A stretch of DNA of 64,000 nucleotides, taken from positions 62,001 to 126,000 of the forward strand of contig NZ_JALLIX010000006.1 in the NCBI RefSeq assembly GCF_023242365.1, written 5' to 3'. A model generated the notes under the pieces. The model had not been told where the DNA came from. It ran no database searches and saw nothing but the letters and a program-made list of their open reading frames with translations. The stretch is from Pseudomonas sp. MWU13-2100 (GTDB lineage Bacteria > Pseudomonadota > Gammaproteobacteria > Pseudomonadales > Pseudomonadaceae). Below are positions 17,603-25,616 of the stretch, one piece after another; the stretch's first letter is position 1, and the number at the start of each line of letters is the position of its first letter. The translations under genes were made by a program, and so were the position numbers.

Positions 17603-18583
17603 TCATTTATAGAACAAATCGACCACCACCCCGGCCGAGAACGGCCCGGCCTTGGGCCGATCACTGTTCCATACCAGCTCGGCGTCGAAGCGCACCATGG
17701 CCGCCCGGTTTTCCCCCAGCAGGTCGGCCAGGTGAAAGGAGCGGTTGTAGGGAATCCCCGGGCCACCGTCCGCCCGGACAATCCGTATGCCCACGCCGTC
17801 ATTGCCCTGGGGAATCAGCAAGTCCCCGGAAACACTACCCGACACCGGCTTCAAGCGTGCGTCCAGGCTGAACGCGGTGTCGCAGGTTCGGCTGGTGTGC
17901 AGGGCAAACGGGCGACGGGCGGCGACCTGGCCCATGACCACCCGCTCGATGGCAACCCGGCCGAAATCGACGGTCTCGGGAATCACCTGCAACTGCGCGT
18001 CACAGGCAACGAAGCGCAGGCCGGAAAGGTTGTTGATCACGTAATTGAGCGAACGCGCGCCCATGCCCGGCCCGGCGCTCCCGTCCAGTTGGAACAGACG
18101 ATAGTCCAGCAGGTTGCTGGCTACCCCCGAAGGCGGTGTCGGCCCGAATTTCTCGATAAACACCGAGAAGGCCAGATTGAAACTCGACGCCGGGCAATTC
18201 CCTTCAAGGCACCCCGGTACCCGTCTCCCGGTCGCGATGCGCCCGCTGCTCTGGCGATGATCGACGCCGTCAAGGGTCAAGCCGGCGCGGATGCCCTGGC
18301 CGATCACCTGGCCGGCCGGGTTGAGGTAGATAAACACGTCCTCGTCAGCGCCCAGGGGATTGTCCCTGACGCAGTCGACCGCCAGGTTGAGCGGTTCCGA
18401 GCGCCAGATCACGCTGCCATTGGGCGACGAGGCCGGGATCGCGACCGTGCTGCCGAGGTCGGCGTTGACCAGGGTAGCGCCGGAGCCCTGCAAGGTGCAG
18501 GTCAAGGCAAATGCACTGGCCGGGCTCAAGAGTCCGAGGCACAACAACGGACGCCGCCAGGCACGGCAGTCAAGCTTAATCAT
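17603..18583 (-). CDS. Fimbrial tip adhesin
   Basis: 326 residues with a signal peptide ending near SAFA-LTC. Two-domain layout as in FimH-like adhesins: an N-terminal putative binding domain (about 25-190) and a C-terminal pilin domain (about 200-326) with a Cys pair (FVACDA and SRTCDTA) and the aromatic donor-strand end VVVDLFYK. The receptor is unknown. The ATG at 18583 overlaps the end of the preceding chaperone gene by 8 bases (ATGATTAA), so translation is coupled. Last gene of the fimbrial operon. Confidence 0.85.
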   Translation of the reverse strand: MIKLDCRAWRRPLLCLGLLSPASAFALTCTLQGSGATLVNADLGSTVAIPASSPNGSVIWRSEPLNLAVDCVRDNPLGADEDVFIYLNPAGQVIGQGIRAGLTLDGVDHRQSSGRIATGRRVPGCLEGNCPASSFNLAFSVFIEKFGPTPPSGVASNLLDYRLFQLDGSAGPGMGARSLNYVINNLSGLRFVACDAQLQVIPETVDFGRVAIERVVMGQVAARRPFALHTSRTCDTAFSLDARLKPVSGSVSGDLLIPQGNDGVGIRIVRADGGPGIPYNRSFHLADLLGENRAAMVRFDAELVWNSDRPKAGPFSAGVVVDLFYK

Positions 18584-19367
18584 GGGATGAAACCTTCTGT
18601 TCGGTATGGATGGTGTCGCCACTCAGTGACGCGTTGAATGGCGTACCGAAGGCCAGCCGGGCGCGATAGGCACGCTGGCCGCCGTAGTCGGTCAGCGCCT
18701 TGAACTGCAAGTGCTGCGCAGGGGCGCGGGCGAGGATCAGTTCCCGCCGCTCTCCCGGCGGGACCAGCAAATCGTTCCCCTGGCGCAGGGGCGGGCCCGG
18801 GCGCGGCGACTCCTCTATCTGAATATTCAGCAAGGCGGCATGGAACACCGTCGGGTTCTCCACCCGCAATCGATGCACGCCGCTGTCGTCACGCACCAAC
18901 GTCCAGTTCAGGCGCTGCGGAGTGGCCGCCGGATCCCCCGGCAGCCCCGGCGGACGAAACAGCACATTGATCCGCTGGCGAATCGCGATGTTCAGCACCC
19001 CATCGCCCGGGCGGGTACGGGGAATTTCCAGTACGTACAGGTGCAGCAGCGACTCACGCCCCGTCGGCATGCCCAGCCCTTCATACATCAGGCGCAAGAC
19101 CTGGCGCCCCGCCGGCGCCAGCCGCGACAGCGGCGGCGTCAGCACAAAGGGCAAATTCGCTGACGGCTCCGCCCCCTCGTTTGCATCGCTCAACCAGGCC
19201 TGCAGCAGGACCTCCTGCGCACCACGGTTGCGGGCTTCGATGCTCACCTCGCGAAAGCGCCCGTCGAACACCAATCGCGTATCACTGAGGGACACCGCGG
19301 CCTGCAACGGACCGTCGGCGCACACCACCAGCAGCAACGCCAGCACACTCCAGCGCTTCACTGGCAC
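18576..19367 (-). CDS. Fimbrial periplasmic chaperone, second copy
   Basis: 263 residues. Signal peptide ending LQA-AVSL, then a PapD-like N-terminal immunoglobulin domain (TRLVFDGRFREVSIEARNRG, FVLTPPLSRLAPAGRQVLRLMYEGLGMPTGRESLLHLYVLEIP) with the conserved R-E-S-L strand and the ALNIAIRQRINVLFRP-like strand end. It stabilises fimbrial subunits in the periplasm and passes them to the usher. It differs clearly from the first chaperone (22057-22791) and directly precedes the adhesin, so it probably serves the adhesin. It overlaps the usher end by 10 bases. Confidence 0.92.
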   Translation of the reverse strand: MPVKRWSVLALLLVVCADGPLQAAVSLSDTRLVFDGRFREVSIEARNRGAQEVLLQAWLSDANEGAEPSANLPFVLTPPLSRLAPAGRQVLRLMYEGLGMPTGRESLLHLYVLEIPRTRPGDGVLNIAIRQRINVLFRPPGLPGDPAATPQRLNWTLVRDDSGVHRLRVENPTVFHAALLNIQIEESPRPGPPLRQGNDLLVPPGERRELILARAPAQHLQFKALTDYGGQRAYRARLAFGTPFNASLSGDTIHTEQKVSSHD

Positions 19368-21937
19368 ACCCCGCGAACCCGCTCGTAGGTCCGCTGCGGG
19401 TCCTTGGGTGGCAGCTTGAAGGAAAACTGGCAGTGCCGTTCCGACCAGCTGACACTCAGCACGCCGTGCTCCTGCTCGCTGAGTACCAGCGCGTGACTGT
19501 TCGGATCGACCACCGCCAAGGTCCGCCCGGCGGCGTCCTGGACACTCGCGCCGAGGGGAATCGGGCTGCCATCGGCCTGGCTCAGCTCGAACAGCACGCG
19601 CCGCCCGGCACTGGCCTTGAAGGTGGCCAGTACCACCGCGCCACGCCGCGGAACCACCTGGGCGATGGCGTTATCCACCTCGACATCGGCGCCCAGGTCG
19701 CGGGTATCCAGGCTGATCCAGTTGGCCCGGTAAGGCTGCGCATAAGGCACCACGGCATAACCGTTGGCGCCGGTCTCGACACCGCTGAAGTTGTTGAAGC
19801 GGGCCCCACTGATACCCGGCACTTGCGCCAATACAAAGGTGTCGCCCAGGGACTGGCCGAGATTGATGCCGCCGCCATGGGCCACCAGCGAACCCCGGGC
19901 CCCGAGGTTCCAGCTGTTGAAATCGCGCCCATGGCTGTAGCCGGCCTCGAAACGCCCGACGGACGTGGTGCTGTTCAAGCTGGCCGACCCCGCACCGGCA
20001 CCGCTGCCATCGTTACCGGCGAGTACCGAATAGAAGGTGTCGCGGCTCTCCGGCAGGCGCCCGGTCACGCCGGCCAGGGCACTGGAACCACCCTCGCTGT
20101 CGCGCACCCCGGTAAACGAGGCGCGGGTCGCTCGCTCAGGATTGCCGAACGGCATCGAAAGGGTCAGGGTCAGTTGATGATCGGTACCGGCCTGGCCGTT
20201 GAGATCAGTGACTTCGGCACGGTCCAGCGACAGGCTGTAATTGAGATCGCGCCAGTAGCCGCCGTAGGTCACGTTGTACTGCCGGGACGTGCCTGGCAGA
20301 TCCCAGAAACGTTGTTCCAGGGCCGAAACGCTCAAGGTCCCGGTGCCCAGCGGCTGGCTGAGGTTGAGATCCACCCGGTCCCTGGCCCGGCCCTGCTGGA
20401 TCAGGCCGGGCTGGCTGCGCTCCTGCACATGCTGGTCGAACGTGCGGTATTGCTCGCTGGAATAGCGATAACCGGCAATGGCAAAGGTGGTGCTGGTGGC
20501 ATTCAGGGTATTGGCGTAGCGCAGGCGTACGCTCTGCCCGCCGAGGTCCGTTGCCGGCTGGCGACTGACCGAATGGGTCAGGTCCGCCGAAATCGCCCCC
20601 AGCCCGGTATTGAACCCCGCCCCCAGGTTACTGGCCTGGTAATCCCCGGCCAGTTGCAGGCCTCCATAGCCGGTCAGGTGCTCGGTCAGGCCGTAGATCA
20701 GGGTCGTGCTGGCAAACCCGGGGGCCTGGTAACCGCTGCTGTTGCTGTCGTATTGCCCGGCTTCGACGCTGTAACTGAAGGTGCCCTCGGGCACCATGAT
20801 CGGCAGGGAGGCGAATGCCTGGGTAAAGGTCCGGCGCCGACCATCGGCCTCGATCACTGTCACCAGCAGGTCGCCATTCGAGCCGCTGGGGTAGAAGTCG
20901 CGGATTTCGAACGGCCCCGGCGCCACATTGGCGCTGTACAGCAGGTAGCCGTTCTGGCGGATTTCCACCGTCGCGTTGCTCTCGGCCACACCGCGAATGG
21001 TTGGCGCATAGACCCGCTCGCTGTCCGGCAGCATGCCGTCGTCAGTGGCCACCTGGACACCACGAAAACGCACACTGTCGAAAACCCGTGAATCGGTATA
21101 GGTCTCGCCCAGGGTCAGTTGGCTCTTCCAGGCGCTCAGGTCGCGCTGGGCGAAGGTGCTGTTGCTGCTCCAACGCGCCGATTGGTCGCTGCCCTGCAAC
21201 AGCGAGGACTGGTTGCGCAGGCGCCAGTCACCGAGGTTCAAACCGTTGTTCAGGCCCAGGTAGTAGCTGTCGGTGCGAATCCCCGTGACCTCGCGACGGT
21301 TACCGATAAAGCTGTAGTCGATAAAGCCGCTGCTCACTCCTCGGTCCCATAACTGCGGCGAGATGTAGCCCCGGGCGCTGCGACGCAAGGCGATCTGCGG
21401 CACACTGATGTTCAGTTGCAGGCTGTTGGGTTGGTAGTCGACGCTGGCCTGATCCAGGCGTCGCCAGTCGAAGCACTCTTCGCGTGCCGTACCGTCGGTC
21501 AACACCCCGAGGCTGCGCAGACGCTGCAGGTCCAACCCGAGGTCGTCGAGCACCGGCAAGGTCAGGCAAGGCTCGACCTGGCCGGTCGTGGCGTTGCGGG
21601 CAAACACCAGGTCCCGTCGTGCGCTGAGGTTGCGATTGAGGTAGATATCCACCCGGTAGGTACCCGGCACTACGCTGTTGCCTTCGAGAAAGGCCTTCAG
21701 GTCCGCCGACTGTTCGCCGCCGTGGATAAAGGCGGTATTGAACCGGACGGCCTGCCCGCTTTCATCCCCCGACGACTCGGAAAAGGCAGCGCCCGGCGCA
21801 ATCAGCACCACCCCCAACGACCATTTGAAGCCCCATGGGCCTCGTGTTTTCTCAAACAGGGAGCGCACGAAACCGCTGCGCGCCCCCTGACGTGATAACG
21901 CGAGAACTTCCTTTGTTCGCTGATAAAGCCAATCCAT
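19358..21937 (-). CDS. Fimbrial outer-membrane usher (FimD/PapC family)
   Basis: 859 residues. Begins with a long basic leader and signal segment (LGVVLIAPGAAFS), then the N-terminal periplasmic domain that binds chaperone-subunit complexes (VRFNTAFIHGGEQSADLKAFLEGNSVVPGTYRVDIYLN), the 24-strand barrel with plug, and two C-terminal domains ending in a Cys pair (WSERHCQFSF, RGVCQ). It forms the pore through which subunits are secreted and assembled. The ATG at 21937 has GAAGG six bases upstream; a reading to 21997 is possible but lacks a ribosome site. Confidence 0.95.
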   Translation of the reverse strand: MDWLYQRTKEVLALSRQGARSGFVRSLFEKTRGPWGFKWSLGVVLIAPGAAFSESSGDESGQAVRFNTAFIHGGEQSADLKAFLEGNSVVPGTYRVDIYLNRNLSARRDLVFARNATTGQVEPCLTLPVLDDLGLDLQRLRSLGVLTDGTAREECFDWRRLDQASVDYQPNSLQLNISVPQIALRRSARGYISPQLWDRGVSSGFIDYSFIGNRREVTGIRTDSYYLGLNNGLNLGDWRLRNQSSLLQGSDQSARWSSNSTFAQRDLSAWKSQLTLGETYTDSRVFDSVRFRGVQVATDDGMLPDSERVYAPTIRGVAESNATVEIRQNGYLLYSANVAPGPFEIRDFYPSGSNGDLLVTVIEADGRRRTFTQAFASLPIMVPEGTFSYSVEAGQYDSNSSGYQAPGFASTTLIYGLTEHLTGYGGLQLAGDYQASNLGAGFNTGLGAISADLTHSVSRQPATDLGGQSVRLRYANTLNATSTTFAIAGYRYSSEQYRTFDQHVQERSQPGLIQQGRARDRVDLNLSQPLGTGTLSVSALEQRFWDLPGTSRQYNVTYGGYWRDLNYSLSLDRAEVTDLNGQAGTDHQLTLTLSMPFGNPERATRASFTGVRDSEGGSSALAGVTGRLPESRDTFYSVLAGNDGSGAGAGSASLNSTTSVGRFEAGYSHGRDFNSWNLGARGSLVAHGGGINLGQSLGDTFVLAQVPGISGARFNNFSGVETGANGYAVVPYAQPYRANWISLDTRDLGADVEVDNAIAQVVPRRGAVVLATFKASAGRRVLFELSQADGSPIPLGASVQDAAGRTLAVVDPNSHALVLSEQEHGVLSVSWSERHCQFSFKLPPKDPQRTYERVRGVCQ

Positions 21938-22056
21938 GTGCACCTTCGCAATACAATAGCTTGAAGTGTGTTCCAGACGGGTTCCTTCCGCCCGCACAAT
22001 GCCCTGACCTGCGCGCGGGGTCCGGCATCGAAAAAATCGGATAACGATCGCAGACG

Positions 22057-22791
22057 CTAACTGTCCAGCGGTTGCGCCTGGCCCTTGCTCCAGTCAGCCG
22101 AAGACAACCGATAAGGCACCAGCGCCCCGTGGTCGTTGATCACACTGAAATTCAGCCGGGCGCCCTGGGCCTGGGCATGTTCCTGCAGCTCATAGTCGGC
22201 GGACTGCCCCGGGGCCAGCATCGAGTTCTTCTTGTGCAGGACCCGACGCCCCCCGGACGTCAACTGAATGTCCACCAACGTCACGTAATAGGGCCCGGTG
22301 TTGAGCACCTTGAGCACGCCGCCATGGGCCAGGCTCCAGCGCAGTTGCGCCGGTGCCTGCTCGACCCGCTCATTGAGCCGGCCGGGGCGGTAGAACAGCT
22401 TGATGCGTTGGCGGATACCGATCTGCAGGACATTTTCCCGCTCGCTGGCCTGGGGAATTTCCTGCACGTTCAACCAGAACAGCGACTCGCGATCCGCCGG
22501 CATCGCCGCCCCCGAGTGGATGATCCGCACCGTCTGGCGTGCGCCCGAAGGCAATTGCACCAGGGGTGGCACCACCACAAAGGGCAACGCCTGGGTCACC
22601 TCGCCATCGGCTTCGAGCCAGGACTGCAGCAATATGCTCGAGGAATTATTGTTCAGGACACTGAGCACCGCTTCCTTGTCTTGCGCCGGATAAACCACCC
22701 GCGTCGTATTCAACACAATACCCGCCCGCGCCTCGGCCCCTATCGACATTGCCAGGACAATACCGATCACCGGAGCAAAAACGTTCCGCAT
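22057..22791 (-). CDS. Fimbrial periplasmic chaperone, first copy
   Basis: 244 residues with a signal peptide ending EARA-GIVL. PapD-like chaperone: TRVVYPAQDKEAVLSVLNNNSSSILLQSWLE, then VVPPLVQLPSGARQTVRIIHSG, MPADRESLFWLNVQEIP and the strand LQIGIRQRIKLFYRP. The Arg near the N-terminus and the Lys in IRQRIKLFYRP are the subunit-anchoring residues of the family. It lies after a terminator that follows the major pilin gene, so it should be made in smaller amounts than the pilin. Confidence 0.94.
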   Translation of the reverse strand: MRNVFAPVIGIVLAMSIGAEARAGIVLNTTRVVYPAQDKEAVLSVLNNNSSSILLQSWLEADGEVTQALPFVVVPPLVQLPSGARQTVRIIHSGAAMPADRESLFWLNVQEIPQASERENVLQIGIRQRIKLFYRPGRLNERVEQAPAQLRWSLAHGGVLKVLNTGPYYVTLVDIQLTSGGRRVLHKKNSMLAPGQSADYELQEHAQAQGARLNFSVINDHGALVPYRLSSADWSKGQAQPLDS

Positions 22792-22810
22792 ACGAACTAC
22801 CCATTCCAAT

Positions 22811-22843
22811 GAAAAAAGAACGGAGCTATGCAACGCTCCGTTC
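22811..22843 (-). terminator. Terminator/attenuator inside the fimbrial operon
   Basis: On the minus strand GAACGGAGC and GCTCCGTTC form a 9-bp stem with an 8-base loop, followed by six Ts. It starts 12 bases after the stop of the major pilin and 20 bases before the chaperone ATG. Partial termination here would give excess pilin over assembly proteins. Confidence 0.8.
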
Positions 22844-22854
22844 AAGAAAGCCAC

Positions 22855-23412
22855 TTAGTTATAAGTCAGAACAAAGGGCACGGTGCCAGTCGCGGCACCG
22901 GGTACCGTGGCCACGCCGTTCTTGACGAACACCGCCCTCAGCGCCAGCTCGCCGCGCGAGCCGGTACCGCTGGCCTGGAGAACGCCGTCAATGGTGTCGG
23001 TAGGGTCCTGGATATTGAGGAAAGTGTCGCTGTCGCGGCGTACCAGGCCGATCCCGACGCCCTTGGCGGCACCGGCGGTGGTCAGCAGGTAAGGATCGTT
23101 GGTATCGGTTTGCGAAGGCCGGAACGACATATGCACGGTGTTCTCCGCCGCCGGTTGCAGGCAGGTCACCACCAGGTCGATGTCTTTCGCGGTACCCAGT
23201 CGCGCGTCGGTGCGGTTACCGATATCGGCAAAGGACACACGCCCCAGGTCCACCGGAATATTATCGGCCGAGCCGCCTCCGGAAGACACTTCACAACTGG
23301 TGTTGGTCAAGGCACCGGTAAAATTCAGCGTGCCATTGTTGGCTGCCTGCGTGGTAGTGACTGCCCCCAGAGTCGCCGCCAATAAAGCCAGGGTCATCGA
23401 GATTTTTTTCAT
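22855..23412 (-). CDS. Major fimbrial subunit (type 1 pilin family)
   Basis: 185 residues. Signal peptide ends TQA-ANNGTL. Typical pilin: GTLNFTGALTNTSCEV at the mature N-terminus (donor strand and first Cys), the second Cys in DLVVTCLQP, and the conserved C-terminal strand ending FVLTYN with the penultimate Tyr. It polymerises by donor-strand exchange. The gene is preceded by a candidate promoter with an inverted repeat and followed by a terminator hairpin. Confidence 0.93.
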   Translation of the reverse strand: MKKISMTLALLAATLGAVTTTQAANNGTLNFTGALTNTSCEVSSGGGSADNIPVDLGRVSFADIGNRTDARLGTAKDIDLVVTCLQPAAENTVHMSFRPSQTDTNDPYLLTTAGAAKGVGIGLVRRDSDTFLNIQDPTDTIDGVLQASGTGSRGELALRAVFVKNGVATVPGAATGTVPFVLTYN

Positions 23413-23438
23413 GCGAACACAATCCTTCGAGTTAATTC

Positions 23439-23472
23439 GTTTGCACCCATCACTTGGGTGGCAAACACTATA
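23439..23472 (-). promoter_or_regulatory. -10 box and inverted repeat upstream of the major pilin
   Basis: On the minus strand TATAGT (23472-23467) is directly followed by an inverted repeat, GTTTGCCACCC / GGGTGCAAAC (23466-23439), with one bulged base. The predicted start lies inside the repeat, so it is either an operator or a stabilising hairpin at the 5' end of the mRNA. No convincing -35 box is seen. Confidence 0.45.
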
Positions 23473-23825
23473 GACCCGAAGATTTTATTACGCTGTAAGC
23501 CCTTCCCACCTGATTAACTAAGAACGCGCTTAGAAAGAGGAACGCCAAGACTGTCAGAGCACGGCGTCATTCCAAACCCCAAGAAAAAAGAACAATAAGC
23601 GTTTAATATTCAAGTTTCCTTAACGAAATAACTCATCGTCAAAACATAACCATTGACCACATTGATATTGATCTGATGCCACGCCAATTAGTTACAAACG
23701 GCACTGTTTGTTCAAGATCTCCGCATGCCCGGCCCGCTGGCCCCGCAGGTCGCCGGACTTTTACCTTCCCGGCAGCGCGTCTATACACACCAGCGGCAAC
23801 GGCTGGCGCTTGGACCACGTACAAC
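23473..23825. other. Non-coding region between the two pilin genes
   Basis: About 350 bases, AT-rich from 23560 to 23700 and GC-rich from 23700 to 23810. It must contain control sequences for the major pilin. I see no gene and no terminator for the short pilin-like gene. Confidence 0.35.
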
Positions 23826-24152
23826 TTAGTTGTACGTGATGATGACGACCCCTTGCGCCGTCATCTGTTGGGTCGCAGAAGCCGACGCCAAGGGCTGATA
23901 GCTCACACTAAATGGCACCCGCTCATCACGGCAGGCATTGGCCCTCGTATCGACATTCAAACTCAATGCGGGGGAGACTTTGAGTCGTCGGCTAACGGAC
24001 TCGACATCGCCCTGGGCCTGCCTGCCCACTTCGCAAGCGGACTCGACGATCTGTCCGGAAAACCCGATCTGACCGGTGTTGTTCGCCGCGTGCACATTGA
24101 AACTACCCGCCATCAGCAACAGCACAGCAAGATTCACTCTCTTTCCGTTCAT
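23826..24152 (-). CDS. Short pilin-like fimbrial protein
   Basis: 108 residues, with a signal peptide ending VHA-ANNTGQ. The mature part looks like a fimbrial subunit: GQIGFSGQIVESACEV at the N-terminus, a second Cys in ANACRDERV, and the C-terminal strand VVIITYN that matches the end of the major pilin. At about 86 mature residues it is much shorter than the usual 150-160, so the middle strands are missing or shortened. It could be a minor or terminating subunit, or a decayed duplicate. It is transcribed toward the major pilin, 413 bases away. Confidence 0.7.
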   Translation of the reverse strand: MNGKRVNLAVLLLMAGSFNVHAANNTGQIGFSGQIVESACEVGRQAQGDVESVSRRLKVSPALSLNVDTRANACRDERVPFSVSYQPLASASATQQMTAQGVVIITYN

Positions 24153-24338
24153 TTCCAACACTCCCAAAGCAGGGCCGGTATTAAGCAGTAAAGATCACCC
24201 CACGCCACTCCACCAGAAACCAAAGAACTCTCCGTAGGACATGTCACGGCTGTTTTTCTGTCCACAACACCCGTTAACCTTATCGGCCAAAGTGATAGGC
24301 ACTTTAATTGTCTGGCGTGTTATAAACCGGACGGTTTT

Positions 24339-24354
24339 CTGACAGTGCTGTCAG
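24339..24354. promoter_or_regulatory. Perfect palindrome upstream of the RND operon (CusR/CopR-type box)
   Basis: CTGACAG-TG-CTGTCAG is a perfect 16-base palindrome whose core TGACAN-NN-NTGTCA has the layout of CusR/CopR/PcoR boxes (TGACAA-NN-TTGTCA). A TATAAA -10 candidate lies at 24388-24393, which puts the palindrome about 53 bases upstream of the start. A half site, CTGACAG, recurs at 24445-24451 just before the ATG. The likely binder is the response regulator at 28717. Confidence 0.6.
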
Positions 24355-24452
24355 GTAGCCGTCACCGTGCTGACCCGGTTGGGGGTTTATAAAGAAGCGA
24401 CTGTTCTGCCAGCATTCACCTTCCCATCCCTTTGTCCCGGCGTCCTGACAGC

Positions 24453-25616
24453 ATGCGTATCCCGAAGAAAACCGCGTTGATCCTTGGCCTGGTGGTCCTC
24501 GTGGCCGCCGCCGCGACCTGGACACTGAGCCGACCGCATCCGGCCAAACCCAGCGCCAACGTCGCCGTGCCGGTCACTGTGGTCAGCGTGATCCAGCAGG
24601 ATGTGCCGCGGTATGTCAGCGGTATCGGTTCGGTGCTGTCGTTGCACAGCGTAGTGATCCGCCCACAGATCGACGGGATTCTCACCAAACTGCTGGTCAA
24701 GGAAGGGCAACTGGTCAAGGAAGGCGACCTGCTGGCGACCCTCGACGACCGTTCGATCCAGGCCAGCCTGGCCCAGGCCAAGGCCCAGCTGGCGCAAAGC
24801 CAGGCGCAGTTGCAGGTGGCGGAAGTCGACCTCAAGCGCTACAAGCTGCTGACGGTCGATGATGGCATTTCCAAGCAGACCTATGACCAGCAACAAGCAC
24901 TGGTCAATCAGTTGAAGGCCACCGCGCAAGGCAACCAGGCGGCGATTGCCGCGGCACAGGTGCAATTGTCCTACACCCAGATCCACTCGCCAGTCACCGG
25001 CCGGGTCGGTATTCGTGCCGTGGACGAAGGCAACTTCCTGCGCATGAGCGATGCCCAGGGCCTGTTCTCGGTCACCCAGATCGATCCGATCGCCGTGGAA
25101 TTCTCCCTGCCCCAGCAGATGCTGCCGACCCTGCAAGGCTTGCTCAGCAGCACCTCGCCGGCGTCGGTCCGGGCTTTCCTCGGCGACGACGGGCATAGCG
25201 GCCTGCTGCTCGGTGAAGGCCACCTGACGCTGATCGACAACCAGGTCGCGGCGGGGACCGGGACCATCAAGGCCAAGGCCGAATTCAGCAACAAGGGCCA
25301 GAAACTCTGGCCGGGGCAACTGGTGAACATCAAGATCCAGACCGCCCTCGAGCGCGCGGCGCTGGTGGTCCCCCCCGCCGTGGTCCAGCGCGGCCTGGAC
25401 AACTACTTCGTCTACCGGGTCAAAGGCAGCGGCGTGGAAGTAGTACCGGTGCAGATGGCTTACCAGGACAGCGACCTGAACATCATCAGCGGTGTGCAGG
25501 CCGGCGATGTGCTGGTCAGCGACGGCCAGTCGCGGCTCAAACCGACCTCACGGATCGAAGTGCAGGGCCAGCCGAAAATGGCTGACCGCCAGACCGCCGT
25601 GGAGTCCAAGCCATGA
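24453..25616 (+). CDS. RND efflux periplasmic adaptor (membrane fusion protein)
   Basis: 387 residues. An N-terminal membrane segment (about 7-25) is followed by the HlyD/AcrA plan: barrel-sandwich (VVIRPQIDGILTKLLVKEGQLVKEGDLLATLDD), an alpha-hairpin rich in Gln/Ala (about 95-160), the second lipoyl half (YTQIHSPVTGRVGIRAVDEGNFL) and a beta-barrel domain. It links the inner-membrane pump to an outer-membrane channel. No lipobox Cys is present, so it is anchored by its helix. It overlaps the pump gene by 4 bases (ATGA). Confidence 0.93.
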   Translation: MRIPKKTALILGLVVLVAAAATWTLSRPHPAKPSANVAVPVTVVSVIQQDVPRYVSGIGSVLSLHSVVIRPQIDGILTKLLVKEGQLVKEGDLLATLDDRSIQASLAQAKAQLAQSQAQLQVAEVDLKRYKLLTVDDGISKQTYDQQQALVNQLKATAQGNQAAIAAAQVQLSYTQIHSPVTGRVGIRAVDEGNFLRMSDAQGLFSVTQIDPIAVEFSLPQQMLPTLQGLLSSTSPASVRAFLGDDGHSGLLLGEGHLTLIDNQVAAGTGTIKAKAEFSNKGQKLWPGQLVNIKIQTALERAALVVPPAVVQRGLDNYFVYRVKGSGVEVVPVQMAYQDSDLNIISGVQAGDVLVSDGQSRLKPTSRIEVQGQPKMADRQTAVESKP

